Positions 23,950 through 33,481 of a stretch of 64,000 nt of DNA are shown here, in pieces (the first letter of the stretch is position 1; each line of letters begins with the position of its first letter). The notes below the pieces were generated by a model. That model saw only the letters and a list, made by a program, of their open reading frames with translations. It was not told the origin of the DNA and ran no database searches. Position numbers and translations under genes: made by a program. The stretch is from the NCBI GenBank assembly GCA_910577275.1, contig CAJTMW010000003.1:124001-188000 (forward strand), in the 5' to 3' direction. The stretch comes from an uncultured Lachnospiraceae bacterium. GTDB taxonomy: Bacteria; Bacillota; Clostridia; Lachnospirales; Lachnospiraceae.

Positions 23950-25530
23950 ATGGGAATCTATTTGAATCCGGGCAATAAAGGTTTCTGGCAGTCGATTCGT
24001 TCCGAAATCTATGTGGACAAGACGGGACTGATTTCGCAGACAAACAGATATTTAAATACAGAACAGCAATTTATCTGTGTCAGCAGGCCGAGGCGTTTCG
24101 GAAAGTCAATGGCGCTTAAGATGCTTGCGGCATATTATAGCCGCGGCTGCGATTCGGCAGAGTTGTTTCATGGATTTCAGATTGAAAAGGATGAGACCTT
24201 CAGGGAACATTTGAACCGGTATGACGTTATCTTTCTGAATATGCAGCAATTTTTAATCAGGGCTAAGAATCAGGAAGTAACAGAGTATCTGGAACGGGCT
24301 GTGTTGGAAGAACTTCGCGAAAGCTATGGAGAACTGTTTTCCAGGCAGATTACAGGTCTGGCGGAAGCGCTTGAGAAGATTTATGTAAAAACGGATAAGC
24401 AGTTTATTTTTCTGATTGATGAATGGGACTGTGTGATGCGTGAAAAGCAGGAGGCGGAAGCCCTCCAGAAGCAGTATCTTGATTTTTTAAGAAGTCTCCT
24501 GAAAGACCAGCCCTATGTTGCGCTTGCATACATGACAGGGATACTGCCTGTTAAAAAGTACGGGCAGCATTCTGCATTGAATATGTTTTGGGAATATTCC
24601 ATGACAGACCAGTATGCGTTTGAGGAATACACCGGTTTTACAGAGAATGAGGTAAGGGAACTGTGCGGCCGGTACGGGATGGATTTTGAAAAGGTCAGTG
24701 ACTGGTATGATGGCTACAGATTTCGGCAATTCCGGCATGTTTATAATCCCAGGTCCGTGGTGGCGGCAATGAAAAGCCGCGTTTTTTCAAATTACTGGAC
24801 ATCCACAGAAACCTACGAGGCGTTAAAAATATATATAGATATGGATTTCGACGGTCTTAAAGCCGATATTGTACAATTGCTTGGCGGGGAGCGGGTGAAG
24901 GTAAACACTCTCAGCTTTCAAAATGATATGCATAATTTCAGAACAAAGGATGATATTCTTACGCTGCTGATTCATATAGGATATCTCGGGTATGATGCTG
25001 AGGTAAAGGAGGCGTTTATTCCCAATAAGGAGATTACAGGAGAATTTGAAAACGCTATGAGCGTAAGCGGATGGCCGGAGGTTATGCGCATTTTGAAAGC
25101 ATCGGAGAAGTTGCTGGAAGATACCTTAGACGGTGACGAAGAAAGCGTCGCCCGGGGTCTTGACAAGGCGCATACGGAAGCGGCGTCCATCTTGACCTAT
25201 AACGATGAAAATTCACTTGCCTGTGCCATTGGACTTGCCTACTATAGCGCACGGAAAGATTACAGGCTTATCAGAGAGATGCCGTCAGGAAAGGGATTTG
25301 CAGATGTGATATTCCTGCCGCTTTCGTCTGTCGGGAAACCGGCAATTGTGGTAGAGTTGAAATATGACAGTACTGTTGACGCAGCTATACGGCAGATTAA
25401 GGACAGGCATTACTCGCAGGCGTTGGAAGGCTATGCGGGAGAGATTTTGCTTGTCGGAATTAATTACAATAGGGAAAGTAAAAACAAACTGCACAGCTGC
25501 CTGATTGAAAAAATCGAAAAAACAGTGTAA
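23950..25530 (+). CDS. AAA-ATPase-like protein with C-terminal PD-(D/E)XK nuclease-like domain
   Basis: This 526-residue protein belongs to the common gut-Clostridia family of AAA-ATPase_like plus PDDEXK_9 proteins. The N-terminal segment VDKTGLISQTNRYLNTEQQF precedes Walker A SRPRRFGKSMAL (about 45-56) and Walker B FIFLIDEWDCV (about 155). The C-terminal nuclease-like domain has GFADVIFLP...VVELKYD, an Asp followed by ExK. The family is highly paralogous and mobile, and its function is unproven; a role in genome defence or element maintenance is often suggested. AAATGGAGG precedes the start by 10 bases. A related but distinct architecture occurs at 38212-39819. Confidence 0.85.
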   Translation: MGIYLNPGNKGFWQSIRSEIYVDKTGLISQTNRYLNTEQQFICVSRPRRFGKSMALKMLAAYYSRGCDSAELFHGFQIEKDETFREHLNRYDVIFLNMQQFLIRAKNQEVTEYLERAVLEELRESYGELFSRQITGLAEALEKIYVKTDKQFIFLIDEWDCVMREKQEAEALQKQYLDFLRSLLKDQPYVALAYMTGILPVKKYGQHSALNMFWEYSMTDQYAFEEYTGFTENEVRELCGRYGMDFEKVSDWYDGYRFRQFRHVYNPRSVVAAMKSRVFSNYWTSTETYEALKIYIDMDFDGLKADIVQLLGGERVKVNTLSFQNDMHNFRTKDDILTLLIHIGYLGYDAEVKEAFIPNKEITGEFENAMSVSGWPEVMRILKASEKLLEDTLDGDEESVARGLDKAHTEAASILTYNDENSLACAIGLAYYSARKDYRLIREMPSGKGFADVIFLPLSSVGKPAIVVELKYDSTVDAAIRQIKDRHYSQALEGYAGEILLVGINYNRESKNKLHSCLIEKIEKTV

Positions 25531-25537
25531 ACACCGC

Positions 25538-26329
25538 TTATAATTCCTCATGAGGCAGTATCCTTTCCGCATACTCCCCCGGAGCGCATCCGCAGTATGT
25601 CTTAAAATACCGGGAAAAATGCGCCTGATTATGAAAACCGCACAGATGCGCAACTTCTTTTACCTGCAGGGCCTCGTTGCTCAGCAGGTTTTTTGCTTTT
25701 TCCAGACGGGCGCGGAGCAAGTCATTTTTGGGGGTGGAGGAAAAAAAGCTGCGGTAATAGGCGTAAAACTGGCTCTTTTCCATATTCATACATTTGCAGA
25801 GACGTTCCATGTTCCAGTCCTCTCCGCACTCGGTAAGCATTTTAAGACGCAGATTTTGAAATAGGGGATAGAGGTTCCCGGCATTTTCTTTTTGGGCGGA
25901 AGCTTCTGTGAGCCCGCGGGCGATGGTCAGGAACAAAAGGGTTATCAGGGAATGGACGGCCTCTTCCTGGTAGGAAAGCGGTGAAAAATACTCCATCTGC
26001 AATCGGGAGATACAGGAATTTATCTGGTCGGCGTTGTTCGTATAAAAAACTGTGTTTTCGGGGAGATGGAAACACTCAGCCGGATTTTTATCGGAAGAAA
26101 AGTGAAGATAGCTGTTGTAAAACCGGCGCACAGCCTGATAGTGCTGAGGCGTACCGGGAGTATAAAGAATACAGGCGTTTTCCCGGGTTATGACAAGCCG
26201 TTCCTCTAAATAGACCTTCATGGGTGATTTGAGTATGAGAAAAAGGTAGTCGCCGCTTCCCGAGGGGCGGAAAATAGTGTCGTAGTCCTGATTGGAACGG
26301 TTGTATTCACAAAAATTCAGTTTATACAT
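25538..26329 (-). CDS. AraC family regulator of the arabinoside/xyloside locus
   Basis: The 263-residue regulator has an N-terminal cupin-like part (FRPSGSGDYLFLILKSPMKV, ACILYTPGTPQHY). The C-terminal AraC domain (about 165-258) includes EDWNMERLCKCMNMEKSQFY and VKEVAHLCGFHNQAHFSRYF. Start ATG 26329 is preceded by AAAGGGGG; the frame is open 11 codons further, without need. It is divergent from the GH51/GH31 genes and probably controls them in response to a pentose-containing sugar. Its stop lies 7 bases from the convergent AAA gene, with no terminator visible between them. Confidence 0.9.
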   Translation of the reverse strand: MYKLNFCEYNRSNQDYDTIFRPSGSGDYLFLILKSPMKVYLEERLVITRENACILYTPGTPQHYQAVRRFYNSYLHFSSDKNPAECFHLPENTVFYTNNADQINSCISRLQMEYFSPLSYQEEAVHSLITLLFLTIARGLTEASAQKENAGNLYPLFQNLRLKMLTECGEDWNMERLCKCMNMEKSQFYAYYRSFFSSTPKNDLLRARLEKAKNLLSNEALQVKEVAHLCGFHNQAHFSRYFKTYCGCAPGEYAERILPHEEL

Positions 26330-26441
26330 AAAAATGCCCCCTTTCTGTTTCGAGGATAACATATGACCGGAAGAAAAGTCAAATATACCGGAGAAAATGA
26401 GATGGGAAAAAGGGCTGTCCGGGCTTATACTAAAAATAAAA

Positions 26442-26556
26442 TACGGAACTTAAAACAGTAACTGGCCAGACGGCGCCCAGACAAATTTTTGGAAGCGGAG
26501 CTGGCAAAAGTTTGTCTGCCAAACCGGCGCAGGAAGGACGGTTACGGAACTTAAAA
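26442..26556 (+). repeat. 14-base direct repeats bracketing an inverted repeat, upstream of GH51
   Basis: TACGGAACTTAAAA occurs at 26442-26455 and again at 26543-26556, the second just before the GH51 ribosome site. Between them lies CAGACAAA...TTTGTCTG, an 8-base perfect inverted repeat with GC-rich flanks. The layout could be a regulator site pair, a hairpin in the leader, or a small insertion with target duplication. Confidence 0.55.
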
Positions 26557-26568
26557 TGGAGGTTGGAA

Positions 26569-28068
<1,500 letters not shown>

Positions 28069-28101
28069 TAACGCATTTGCGGCGTTGGAACAGGAGGGCA
28101 T

Positions 28102-30099
28102 ATGAATTATTTCGAGGAAAAAAACGGCGCTTTAATTTTCCGTGAAAACGGAGAAACGGTAAAGGTTGAAGGCTGGGTAGAGGACAGCCTCAGGGTGCGG
28201 GGAGGGATTCTCGCCGATATTTCGGAGGAAAGCATTGCGCTTCTTCCATCTCCTCTCCTTGAGCCGACGATAGAGATTGAGGAGCGGCGTGCCAGCATTA
28301 CCAACGGTAAAATCAGGGCGGTACTGGAAGTTCAGACTTGGGGAAACGCATTGCAGATTACCTTTTTGAATCAGAAAAACGAAGTGCTCCTTAAGGAGAT
28401 TTCCGATGGAGGAGCGCTTTGCAAAAGAGCCCGCCATTACAAGACGCTGCCCGGAGGAGATTTCCGCCTGAAAGCATCCTTTGAGTCCAATCCTGAGGAA
28501 AAGATTTACGGCATGGGGCAGTATCAGCAGGAAAAGATGAATTTGAAGGGCTGTAATCTGGAGCTGGCGCACAGAAATTCCCAGGCCAGCGTTCCTTTTT
28601 ATGTTTCCAGTCTGGGGTACGGCTTTCTGTGGCACAATGCAGCCATCGGCGAGGTGCATTTCGGCTTAAATACCACGGAGTGGGTGGCGGAGAGCACAAG
28701 GCAGCTGGATTACTGGATTACCGCGGGGGATACGCCGGCGGAAATTGAGGAAAATTATGCAGAGGCCGTAGGCAAAGCGCCGATGATGCCGGAGTATGGT
28801 CTGGGCTTCTGGCAATGCAAGCTGCGTTATTACAATCAGGAGCAGGTTATCAGAATCGCGGAGGAGTATAAAAAGAGGGAGATTCCCCTGGACGTTCTGG
28901 TGATTGACTATTTTCACTGGCCCAGGTGCGGGGATTACCGGTTTGACGAGGAGTATTTCCCTAATCCGAAAAAGATGGTGGAGCGGCTTCACGAGCTGGG
29001 AATCGAAACCATGGTTTCCATTTGGCCCCAGGTGGATACCCGGAGTGAAAATTATGAGGAGATGAAGCAGCAGGGACTTCTGGTAAAAATTAATTCCGGG
29101 ATTGACGTGCAGATGCTTTTTGACGGCAACAATGTATTTATGGACGCTACCAACCCCAGGACGCGGGAATATGTGTGGGGAAAGATAAAGAAAAATTATG
29201 CGGACCTTGGCGTCAATGCTTTCTGGCTGGACGAGGCGGAGCCGGAGTTTGCCACTTATGATTTTGACAATTACCGTTACTATGCGGGACCGGTTGCGGA
29301 AAAGGGAAATATTTATCCCAGAGAATACGCAAGGCTGTTCTACGAGGGGCAAAGGGCAAACGGCCAGAAGGAGATTGTAAATCTTATCAGATGCGCATGG
29401 GTGGGAAGCCAGAAATACGGTGCGCTGGTGTGGTCGGGAGATATTTTTTCCTCCTATGAGGATTTGCGGAAGCAGATTTGCGCAGGACTCCACATGGGAC
29501 TTGCCGGAATCCCATGGTGGACTACCGATATCGGCGGCTTCCACGGCGGCGTGACGGAGGATGAAGGGTTCAGGGAGCTGCTTATCAGGTGGTTCCAGTT
29601 TGGAACCTTCTGCCCGGTAATGCGGATTCACGGCAGCAGGCTTCCCTTTACCCCGATTGTCAACAAGGCCGGAGAGGTGCGGGAAAAGACCGGAGCGGAC
29701 AATGAAATCTGGAGTTTCGGGGAAGAGGCTTATCCTGTCCTTAGGAAGTTCATAGGTATCAGGGAGCGCATGAGGGATTATACCAGAGAGCTTATGCGTC
29801 AGGCCCATGAAAAGGGAAGCCCGGTTATGAGAACCCTGTTCTATGAGTTCCCGGAGGACAGCGCCTGCTGGGATATCACGGATTCCTATATGTTCGGTTC
29901 GGATATTCTGGTGGCGCCTGTGGTTTATGAAGGGGCGAGAAGCAGGAAGGTCTATCTGCCAAAAGGCGCAGAGTGGGTACAGGCCGGAAGCGGAAGGCGC
30001 TATGAGGGCGGACAGAGTTATGAGATTGACGCGCCGATTGAAACCTTGCCGGTGTTTTTGAGGGATGGAAGGCAGGAGTATCTCGTGGAAATGTTATAG
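28102..30099 (+). CDS. GH31 alpha-glycosidase, probable alpha-xylosidase
   Basis: The 665-residue intracellular enzyme belongs to GH31. The first third is a beta domain (EEKIYGMGQYQQEKMNLKGC). The barrel follows with LDVLVIDYFHWPRCGDYRFD, nucleophile in FWLDEAEPE (D377) and acid/base in VWSGDIFSSYEDL (D447), then PWWTTDIGGFHGG. The nucleophile context WLDEAEPE fits alpha-xylosidases and related enzymes better than alpha-glucosidases (WxDMNE). AGGAGG precedes the ATG. Together with GH51 it suggests stepwise trimming of imported arabinose- and xylose-decorated oligosaccharides; no dedicated transporter is present here. Confidence 0.9.
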   Translation: MNYFEEKNGALIFRENGETVKVEGWVEDSLRVRGGILADISEESIALLPSPLLEPTIEIEERRASITNGKIRAVLEVQTWGNALQITFLNQKNEVLLKEISDGGALCKRARHYKTLPGGDFRLKASFESNPEEKIYGMGQYQQEKMNLKGCNLELAHRNSQASVPFYVSSLGYGFLWHNAAIGEVHFGLNTTEWVAESTRQLDYWITAGDTPAEIEENYAEAVGKAPMMPEYGLGFWQCKLRYYNQEQVIRIAEEYKKREIPLDVLVIDYFHWPRCGDYRFDEEYFPNPKKMVERLHELGIETMVSIWPQVDTRSENYEEMKQQGLLVKINSGIDVQMLFDGNNVFMDATNPRTREYVWGKIKKNYADLGVNAFWLDEAEPEFATYDFDNYRYYAGPVAEKGNIYPREYARLFYEGQRANGQKEIVNLIRCAWVGSQKYGALVWSGDIFSSYEDLRKQICAGLHMGLAGIPWWTTDIGGFHGGVTEDEGFRELLIRWFQFGTFCPVMRIHGSRLPFTPIVNKAGEVREKTGADNEIWSFGEEAYPVLRKFIGIRERMRDYTRELMRQAHEKGSPVMRTLFYEFPEDSACWDITDSYMFGSDILVAPVVYEGARSRKVYLPKGAEWVQAGSGRRYEGGQSYEIDAPIETLPVFLRDGRQEYLVEML

Positions 30100-30313
30100 A
30101 CGAGGAGGCAGATGATGCCCTCTGAACTGTGCGGTGGCAGGCTAAAATAAATAGAAAATGATTGCTTTCCGGCTATGTTTCAAATTGCAATTTTTTTAAA
30201 ATGTATGTCAAATTATTTTAAGGAGTTGTGTAGTTCCTGAAAACATGTTTGTGAATAGCCAACGGTCATTTTATGATGAAACAAATTAAGGGAATCCATG
30301 GAGGCGGTATTTT

Positions 30314-30457
30314 ATGGGATGGAAGGATATGACAAAAGAGCAAAAGAAAAGATTCTGGGCGGTAGTCGCCACGGGTATAATCGGAACAATCATAATTCGT
30401 CTGGTTCCCACAGCCTGCCGCATGCTTTCCCTGATAATAAATAACATTTTGCACTAA
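30314..30457 (+). CDS. Small basic single-pass membrane protein, 47 residues
   Basis: The frame gives MGWKDMTKEQKKRFWAVVA, then a hydrophobic helix (TGIIGTIIIRLV) and a short tail. GGAGG at 30300-30304 lies 9 bases before the ATG. The basic start followed by a hydrophobic segment looks like a genuine small membrane protein. The stretch from 30100 to 30602 is otherwise non-coding, apart from the palindrome at 30523-30570. Function unknown. Confidence 0.5.
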   Translation: MGWKDMTKEQKKRFWAVVATGIIGTIIIRLVPTACRMLSLIINNILH

Positions 30458-30522
30458 AACAATGAACCAATTTAAGCAAATTAAAGGACGAGACAATAGT
30501 AGCTTCCGCAGGCCGGGAGCCA

Positions 30523-30582
30523 GCTCGCAGGATTTTGATTGTCCTTAAGGACAATCAAAATCCTGCGAGCGTCCCCCTTTGC
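30523..30582. repeat. 48-base perfect palindrome and first copy of a 36-base repeat
   Basis: Positions 30523-30546 and 30547-30570 are perfect reverse complements with no loop (centre CCTTAAGG). The right arm continues as GCGTCCCCCTTTGC, and 30547-30582 recurs at 31289-31324 with one difference. No T-run follows. It looks like a copy of a dispersed intergenic element with one arm duplicated in inverted form. Confidence 0.75.
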
Positions 30583-30602
30583 ACGCGAAGTAAAGTCTCA
30601 AT

Positions 30603-30920
30603 CTATCCCGGCAAAACGTTTTCATAATCCTGCATATCATGATAAATAGCATCTATATATACCTTATCATTTTCCATTCTGTAAAGCATAAAATATTTGT
30701 GGTGCTTAAATTGAATCGCCCGGTATCCCAGTGCGCGCAGGCCGGAGTCATCACACAACTTCAGGCTGCCAGCCACATGAGAGAGCCTGATTCTGGTATT
30801 TTCCGCATCTTCCAGAACACTTAACGCCGCCTGTTCGTTCCCGAATTCGGACAGGATAGAATCTATGATATGGTCAAGCTGTAATTTTGCCGGGGCGGTC
30901 AGGATAACTTCATAATCCAT
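30603..30920 (-). CDS. RelE/ParE family toxin
   Basis: The 105-residue protein has the ParE/RelE fold pattern: YEVILTAPAKLQLDHIIDSI at the start, ALGYRAIQFKHHKYFMLYRM with conserved Arg/Tyr, then KVYIDAIYHDMQDY. Members inhibit gyrase or cleave ribosome-bound mRNA. The start ATG 30920 lies inside the last codons of the antitoxin gene, giving tight coupling, with AAGG just upstream. It sits between two copies of a 36-base repeat. Which target it hits cannot be told from sequence by eye. Confidence 0.85.
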   Translation of the reverse strand: MDYEVILTAPAKLQLDHIIDSILSEFGNEQAALSVLEDAENTRIRLSHVAGSLKLCDDSGLRALGYRAIQFKHHKYFMLYRMENDKVYIDAIYHDMQDYENVLPG

Positions 30921-31149
30921 ATTTTGCCTTGATTTCTGCAATCGCCTGCCCCATGTCCTGACACTTTCCCTCAGCCGCTTGTCGCCGGGAAACAGCCAGG
31001 TCTTTGTAGATATCCTCCCTGCTTTTTAACGGAAACGGACATCCTGCGTCACGCCGCTGGAGAAGTTTCCTGGCAAAATTCTGAACCTCTGCCAGGTCAG
31101 CCTCCGGCATGACTTTTATCATAGAAATCGTATTTTCCAACATCGTCAT
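30910..31149 (-). CDS. Antitoxin of the RelE/ParE-type pair
   Basis: This 79-residue acidic/basic helical protein precedes and overlaps the toxin gene, in the usual antitoxin-first order. Its start (MTMLENTISMIKVMPEADLA) resembles short DUF2281-like antitoxins. The C-terminal half (EDIYKDLAVSRRQAAEGKCQ, AIAEIKAKYG) is the likely toxin-binding helix. AGGAAGGA precedes the ATG. A TATAAT box on the minus strand lies about 50 bases upstream. It has no obvious separate DNA-binding domain. Confidence 0.8.
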   Translation of the reverse strand: MTMLENTISMIKVMPEADLAEVQNFARKLLQRRDAGCPFPLKSREDIYKDLAVSRRQAAEGKCQDMGQAIAEIKAKYGL

Positions 31150-31288
31150 GGTATTATTCCTTCCTGACCGGTTGTGATTTGTCTTTATCTATGCCCATAT
31201 TATAGCATTTTATCTCTCGGATAGGAACCTTTTGCTGTTTGTTTATGAACTTTTTACAATTCGCCGGGCAAGAGGGAGCGCGGCGACG

Positions 31289-31324
31289 AAGGACAATCAA
31301 AATCCTGTGAGCGTCCCCCTTTGC
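31289..31324. repeat. Second copy of the 36-base intergenic repeat
   Basis: AAGGACAATCAAAATCCTG and the following bases repeat 30547-30582 with a single C-to-T change, in the same orientation. The two copies bracket the toxin-antitoxin pair. This copy lies 11 bases after the stop of the sensor kinase gene and has no inverted arm. Confidence 0.8.
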
Positions 31325-31334
31325 TACCCCCCTC

Positions 31335-32759
31335 TTAATCTTCCTCCCCGTCGTCCGCCACAGGCAGCGAGAAAATAAACTCCGTCCCAACCCCTTCCGT
31401 GCTGATGACATTGATATGCTCTCCATGGGCATGTATAATTTCTTTCGTGATGGACAGACCAAGGCCTGTCCCTTTTTTGTCCTTGCCGCGGGATAAATCG
31501 GATTTATAAAACCTGTCCCAGATAAGCTTTAAGTCGTCCTTCGGGATACCGATTCCGCTGTCCTTCACAGAAATAAAAACCTTGTTGTGCTTTTCCGTGG
31601 TTTCAATCTTAATGATAGAGTCAAAGTGGCTGAACTTAATTGCATTGTCCAGAAGGTTATAGAGCACCTGCTGGATTTTGCCAATATCTGCGTTTACATA
31701 GAGCTCGTCGCCGGTCAAAATCAGCTCTATGGCCATGGTCTTGCTTTTACAGGTTCCCTCAAAGGAGGCCGCGGTGTCCCTGATAACGCGGTTAATGTCA
31801 AAAATACTTTTGTCAAGCAGCATTCCCTTTGTATTTAAATTATTTAATGTCAGAAGGCTGTTGGTGAGCTTAATCAGCCGCTCCGTTTCGTTTAATACGA
31901 TAGTCACGTATTTTTCATAAAGCTCGGCAGGGATGGTTCCGTCCAGCATGGCCTCCAGGTATCCTTTGATGGAGGTGAGGGGAGAGCGGAAATCGTGGGA
32001 AACGTTTGCCACGAATTTTTTCTGGTCGTCCTCGGAACGGGCAATCTCGTTTGCCATGTAGGAGAGGGTTGCGCCGAGGTAGCCGATTTCGTCCTCGCTT
32101 TCTATCTGAAATTCATAATGCATGTTTCCCGAGGCATATTGCTCCGTGGCCTCGGTAATCTTGCGCAGAGGCAGGTATACCATTTCCGTAAAAAAGATAA
32201 GGATAATCATGGAAAGCAGGAACAGGATAATCAGCATCAGATAGGAAATGTTCAAAAGGCTGTTGCAGGAGGCGGCAATGTTGCTTAAGGGATAGTGAAT
32301 CACCACATATCCTTTCACTTTATAATTGGAAGTGATGGGGGCAAACACGCTGAGCTGGTCTTCCGCAAAGCTGTCAAAAAAGGTTCCCGTGGTATAGTAG
32401 GAATTTTCCGTGCCGGTAGGGTCGAAGCCCTCGATTACGGTTTCATTTTCCACGTCAACAGGCGCTTTGGAGTCCAAAACCATCCGGCCGGATGGGTTGA
32501 TAATCCACAGGGTGGCGGAAAGGTAGGTGTCCAGAGCGTCCAGTTGCTTTTTTACCGTGTCCAGCGAGGTTTCATTATTGTATAAGTCGGAAGCGTAGGT
32601 ATTGGCAATTAAGGTTGCCTCCCGGTACAGGGCTTCCGCGCGCTCCCGCTTTAGCTGCTCCATGGTCATATTGCTTACAAAGGTGGCGACTATGATAAAA
32701 CCGAAGAAGCCGAAAATCAGGTAAGCAAGCAGAAATTTCAGGTAGAGGGTTTTTCTCAT
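31335..32759 (-). CDS. Membrane sensor histidine kinase (PhoR/ResE type)
   Basis: The 474-residue kinase has a first membrane helix (LKFLLAYLIFGFFGFIIVAT) and an extracytoplasmic sensor of about 130 residues (30-160). A second helix (ISYLMLIILFLLSMIILIFF) leads to HAMP. The dimerisation domain has VANVSHDFRSPLTSIKGYLE (phospho-His), and the ATPase domain has LLDNAIKFSHF (N box), VKDSGIGIP and GTGLGLSITKEI. The start overlaps the response-regulator stop by 4 bases. Stimulus unknown; the sensor domain shows no motif I recognise. Confidence 0.95.
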   Translation of the reverse strand: MRKTLYLKFLLAYLIFGFFGFIIVATFVSNMTMEQLKRERAEALYREATLIANTYASDLYNNETSLDTVKKQLDALDTYLSATLWIINPSGRMVLDSKAPVDVENETVIEGFDPTGTENSYYTTGTFFDSFAEDQLSVFAPITSNYKVKGYVVIHYPLSNIAASCNSLLNISYLMLIILFLLSMIILIFFTEMVYLPLRKITEATEQYASGNMHYEFQIESEDEIGYLGATLSYMANEIARSEDDQKKFVANVSHDFRSPLTSIKGYLEAMLDGTIPAELYEKYVTIVLNETERLIKLTNSLLTLNNLNTKGMLLDKSIFDINRVIRDTAASFEGTCKSKTMAIELILTGDELYVNADIGKIQQVLYNLLDNAIKFSHFDSIIKIETTEKHNKVFISVKDSGIGIPKDDLKLIWDRFYKSDLSRGKDKKGTGLGLSITKEIIHAHGEHINVISTEGVGTEFIFSLPVADDGEED

Positions 32760-33457
32760 CGTGTTACCTCAAACTTATAGCCGATGCCCCATATGGTGGC
32801 AATCCGCCAGCCCGGATGGTCGTCTATTTTTTCACGGAGGCGTTTAATATGCACATCCACGGTTCTGGTGTCTCCGATATATCCGTAGCCCCATATCTGG
32901 TCCAGGAGCTGCTCCCTTGTAAACACATGGTTGGGCGAGGCGGCGAGGAAATATAAAAGCTCCAGCTCCTTGGGCGGCATCTCCACGGTTTTCCCCCGAT
33001 AGATGACAGAGTAATTCGTGCGGTTTACAACAAGGTCGGGATATTCCACACATTCCACATCCGGCGCCTTTGCGGCGGCGGGAGCCGGCTTGTATCTGCG
33101 GAGCACAGCCTTTACCCTTGCCACCAGCTCCTTGGAGTCGAAAGGCTTTTCCATGTAATCGTCGGCGCCTAATTCCAGCCCCAGCACCTTGTCGAAAATT
33201 TCTCCCTTGGCGGAGAGCATAATGATGGGGGTGGAGGATTTCGCGCGGATTTCCCGGCATACCTGATAGCCGTCGATACCGGGCAGCATCAAATCCAGCA
33301 GAATTAAGTTGGGCGCAAAGGAATCCGCAAGGAGCAGCGCGCTTTCCCCGTCGCCGGCAATCTTGGTTTCGAAGCACTCCTTTGTGAGATACAGGGAAAT
33401 TAATTCCGCAATGTTGTTGTCGTCGTCTACAATTAATATTTTTTGTCTGTTTACCAT
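32756..33457 (-). CDS. OmpR/PhoB family response regulator
   Basis: The 233-residue regulator has a receiver domain (acidic pocket D11-D13, phospho-acceptor D55 in ILLDLMLPG, and MEKPFDSKELVARV with the conserved Lys). The C-terminal winged helix (about 135-231) has LELLYFLAASPNHVFTREQL and RTVDVHIKRLREKI. GGAGAAAATT precedes the ATG. It is followed by its kinase with a 4-base overlap and lies 24 bases after mutS2, so it may be read with mutS2. Confidence 0.96.
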   Translation of the reverse strand: MVNRQKILIVDDDNNIAELISLYLTKECFETKIAGDGESALLLADSFAPNLILLDLMLPGIDGYQVCREIRAKSSTPIIMLSAKGEIFDKVLGLELGADDYMEKPFDSKELVARVKAVLRRYKPAPAAAKAPDVECVEYPDLVVNRTNYSVIYRGKTVEMPPKELELLYFLAASPNHVFTREQLLDQIWGYGYIGDTRTVDVHIKRLREKIDDHPGWRIATIWGIGYKFEVTR

Positions 33458-33481
33458 AATTTTCTCCGTTGACTTCTGCGG

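Noticed and set aside
28666..29808. 380-residue minus-strand frame inside the GH31 gene
   Set aside because: Shadow of a gene with intact catalytic motifs on the plus strand.
30523..30570. Palindrome as an intrinsic terminator
   Set aside because: The arms meet without a loop and no T-run follows on either strand, so a DNA element is a better description.
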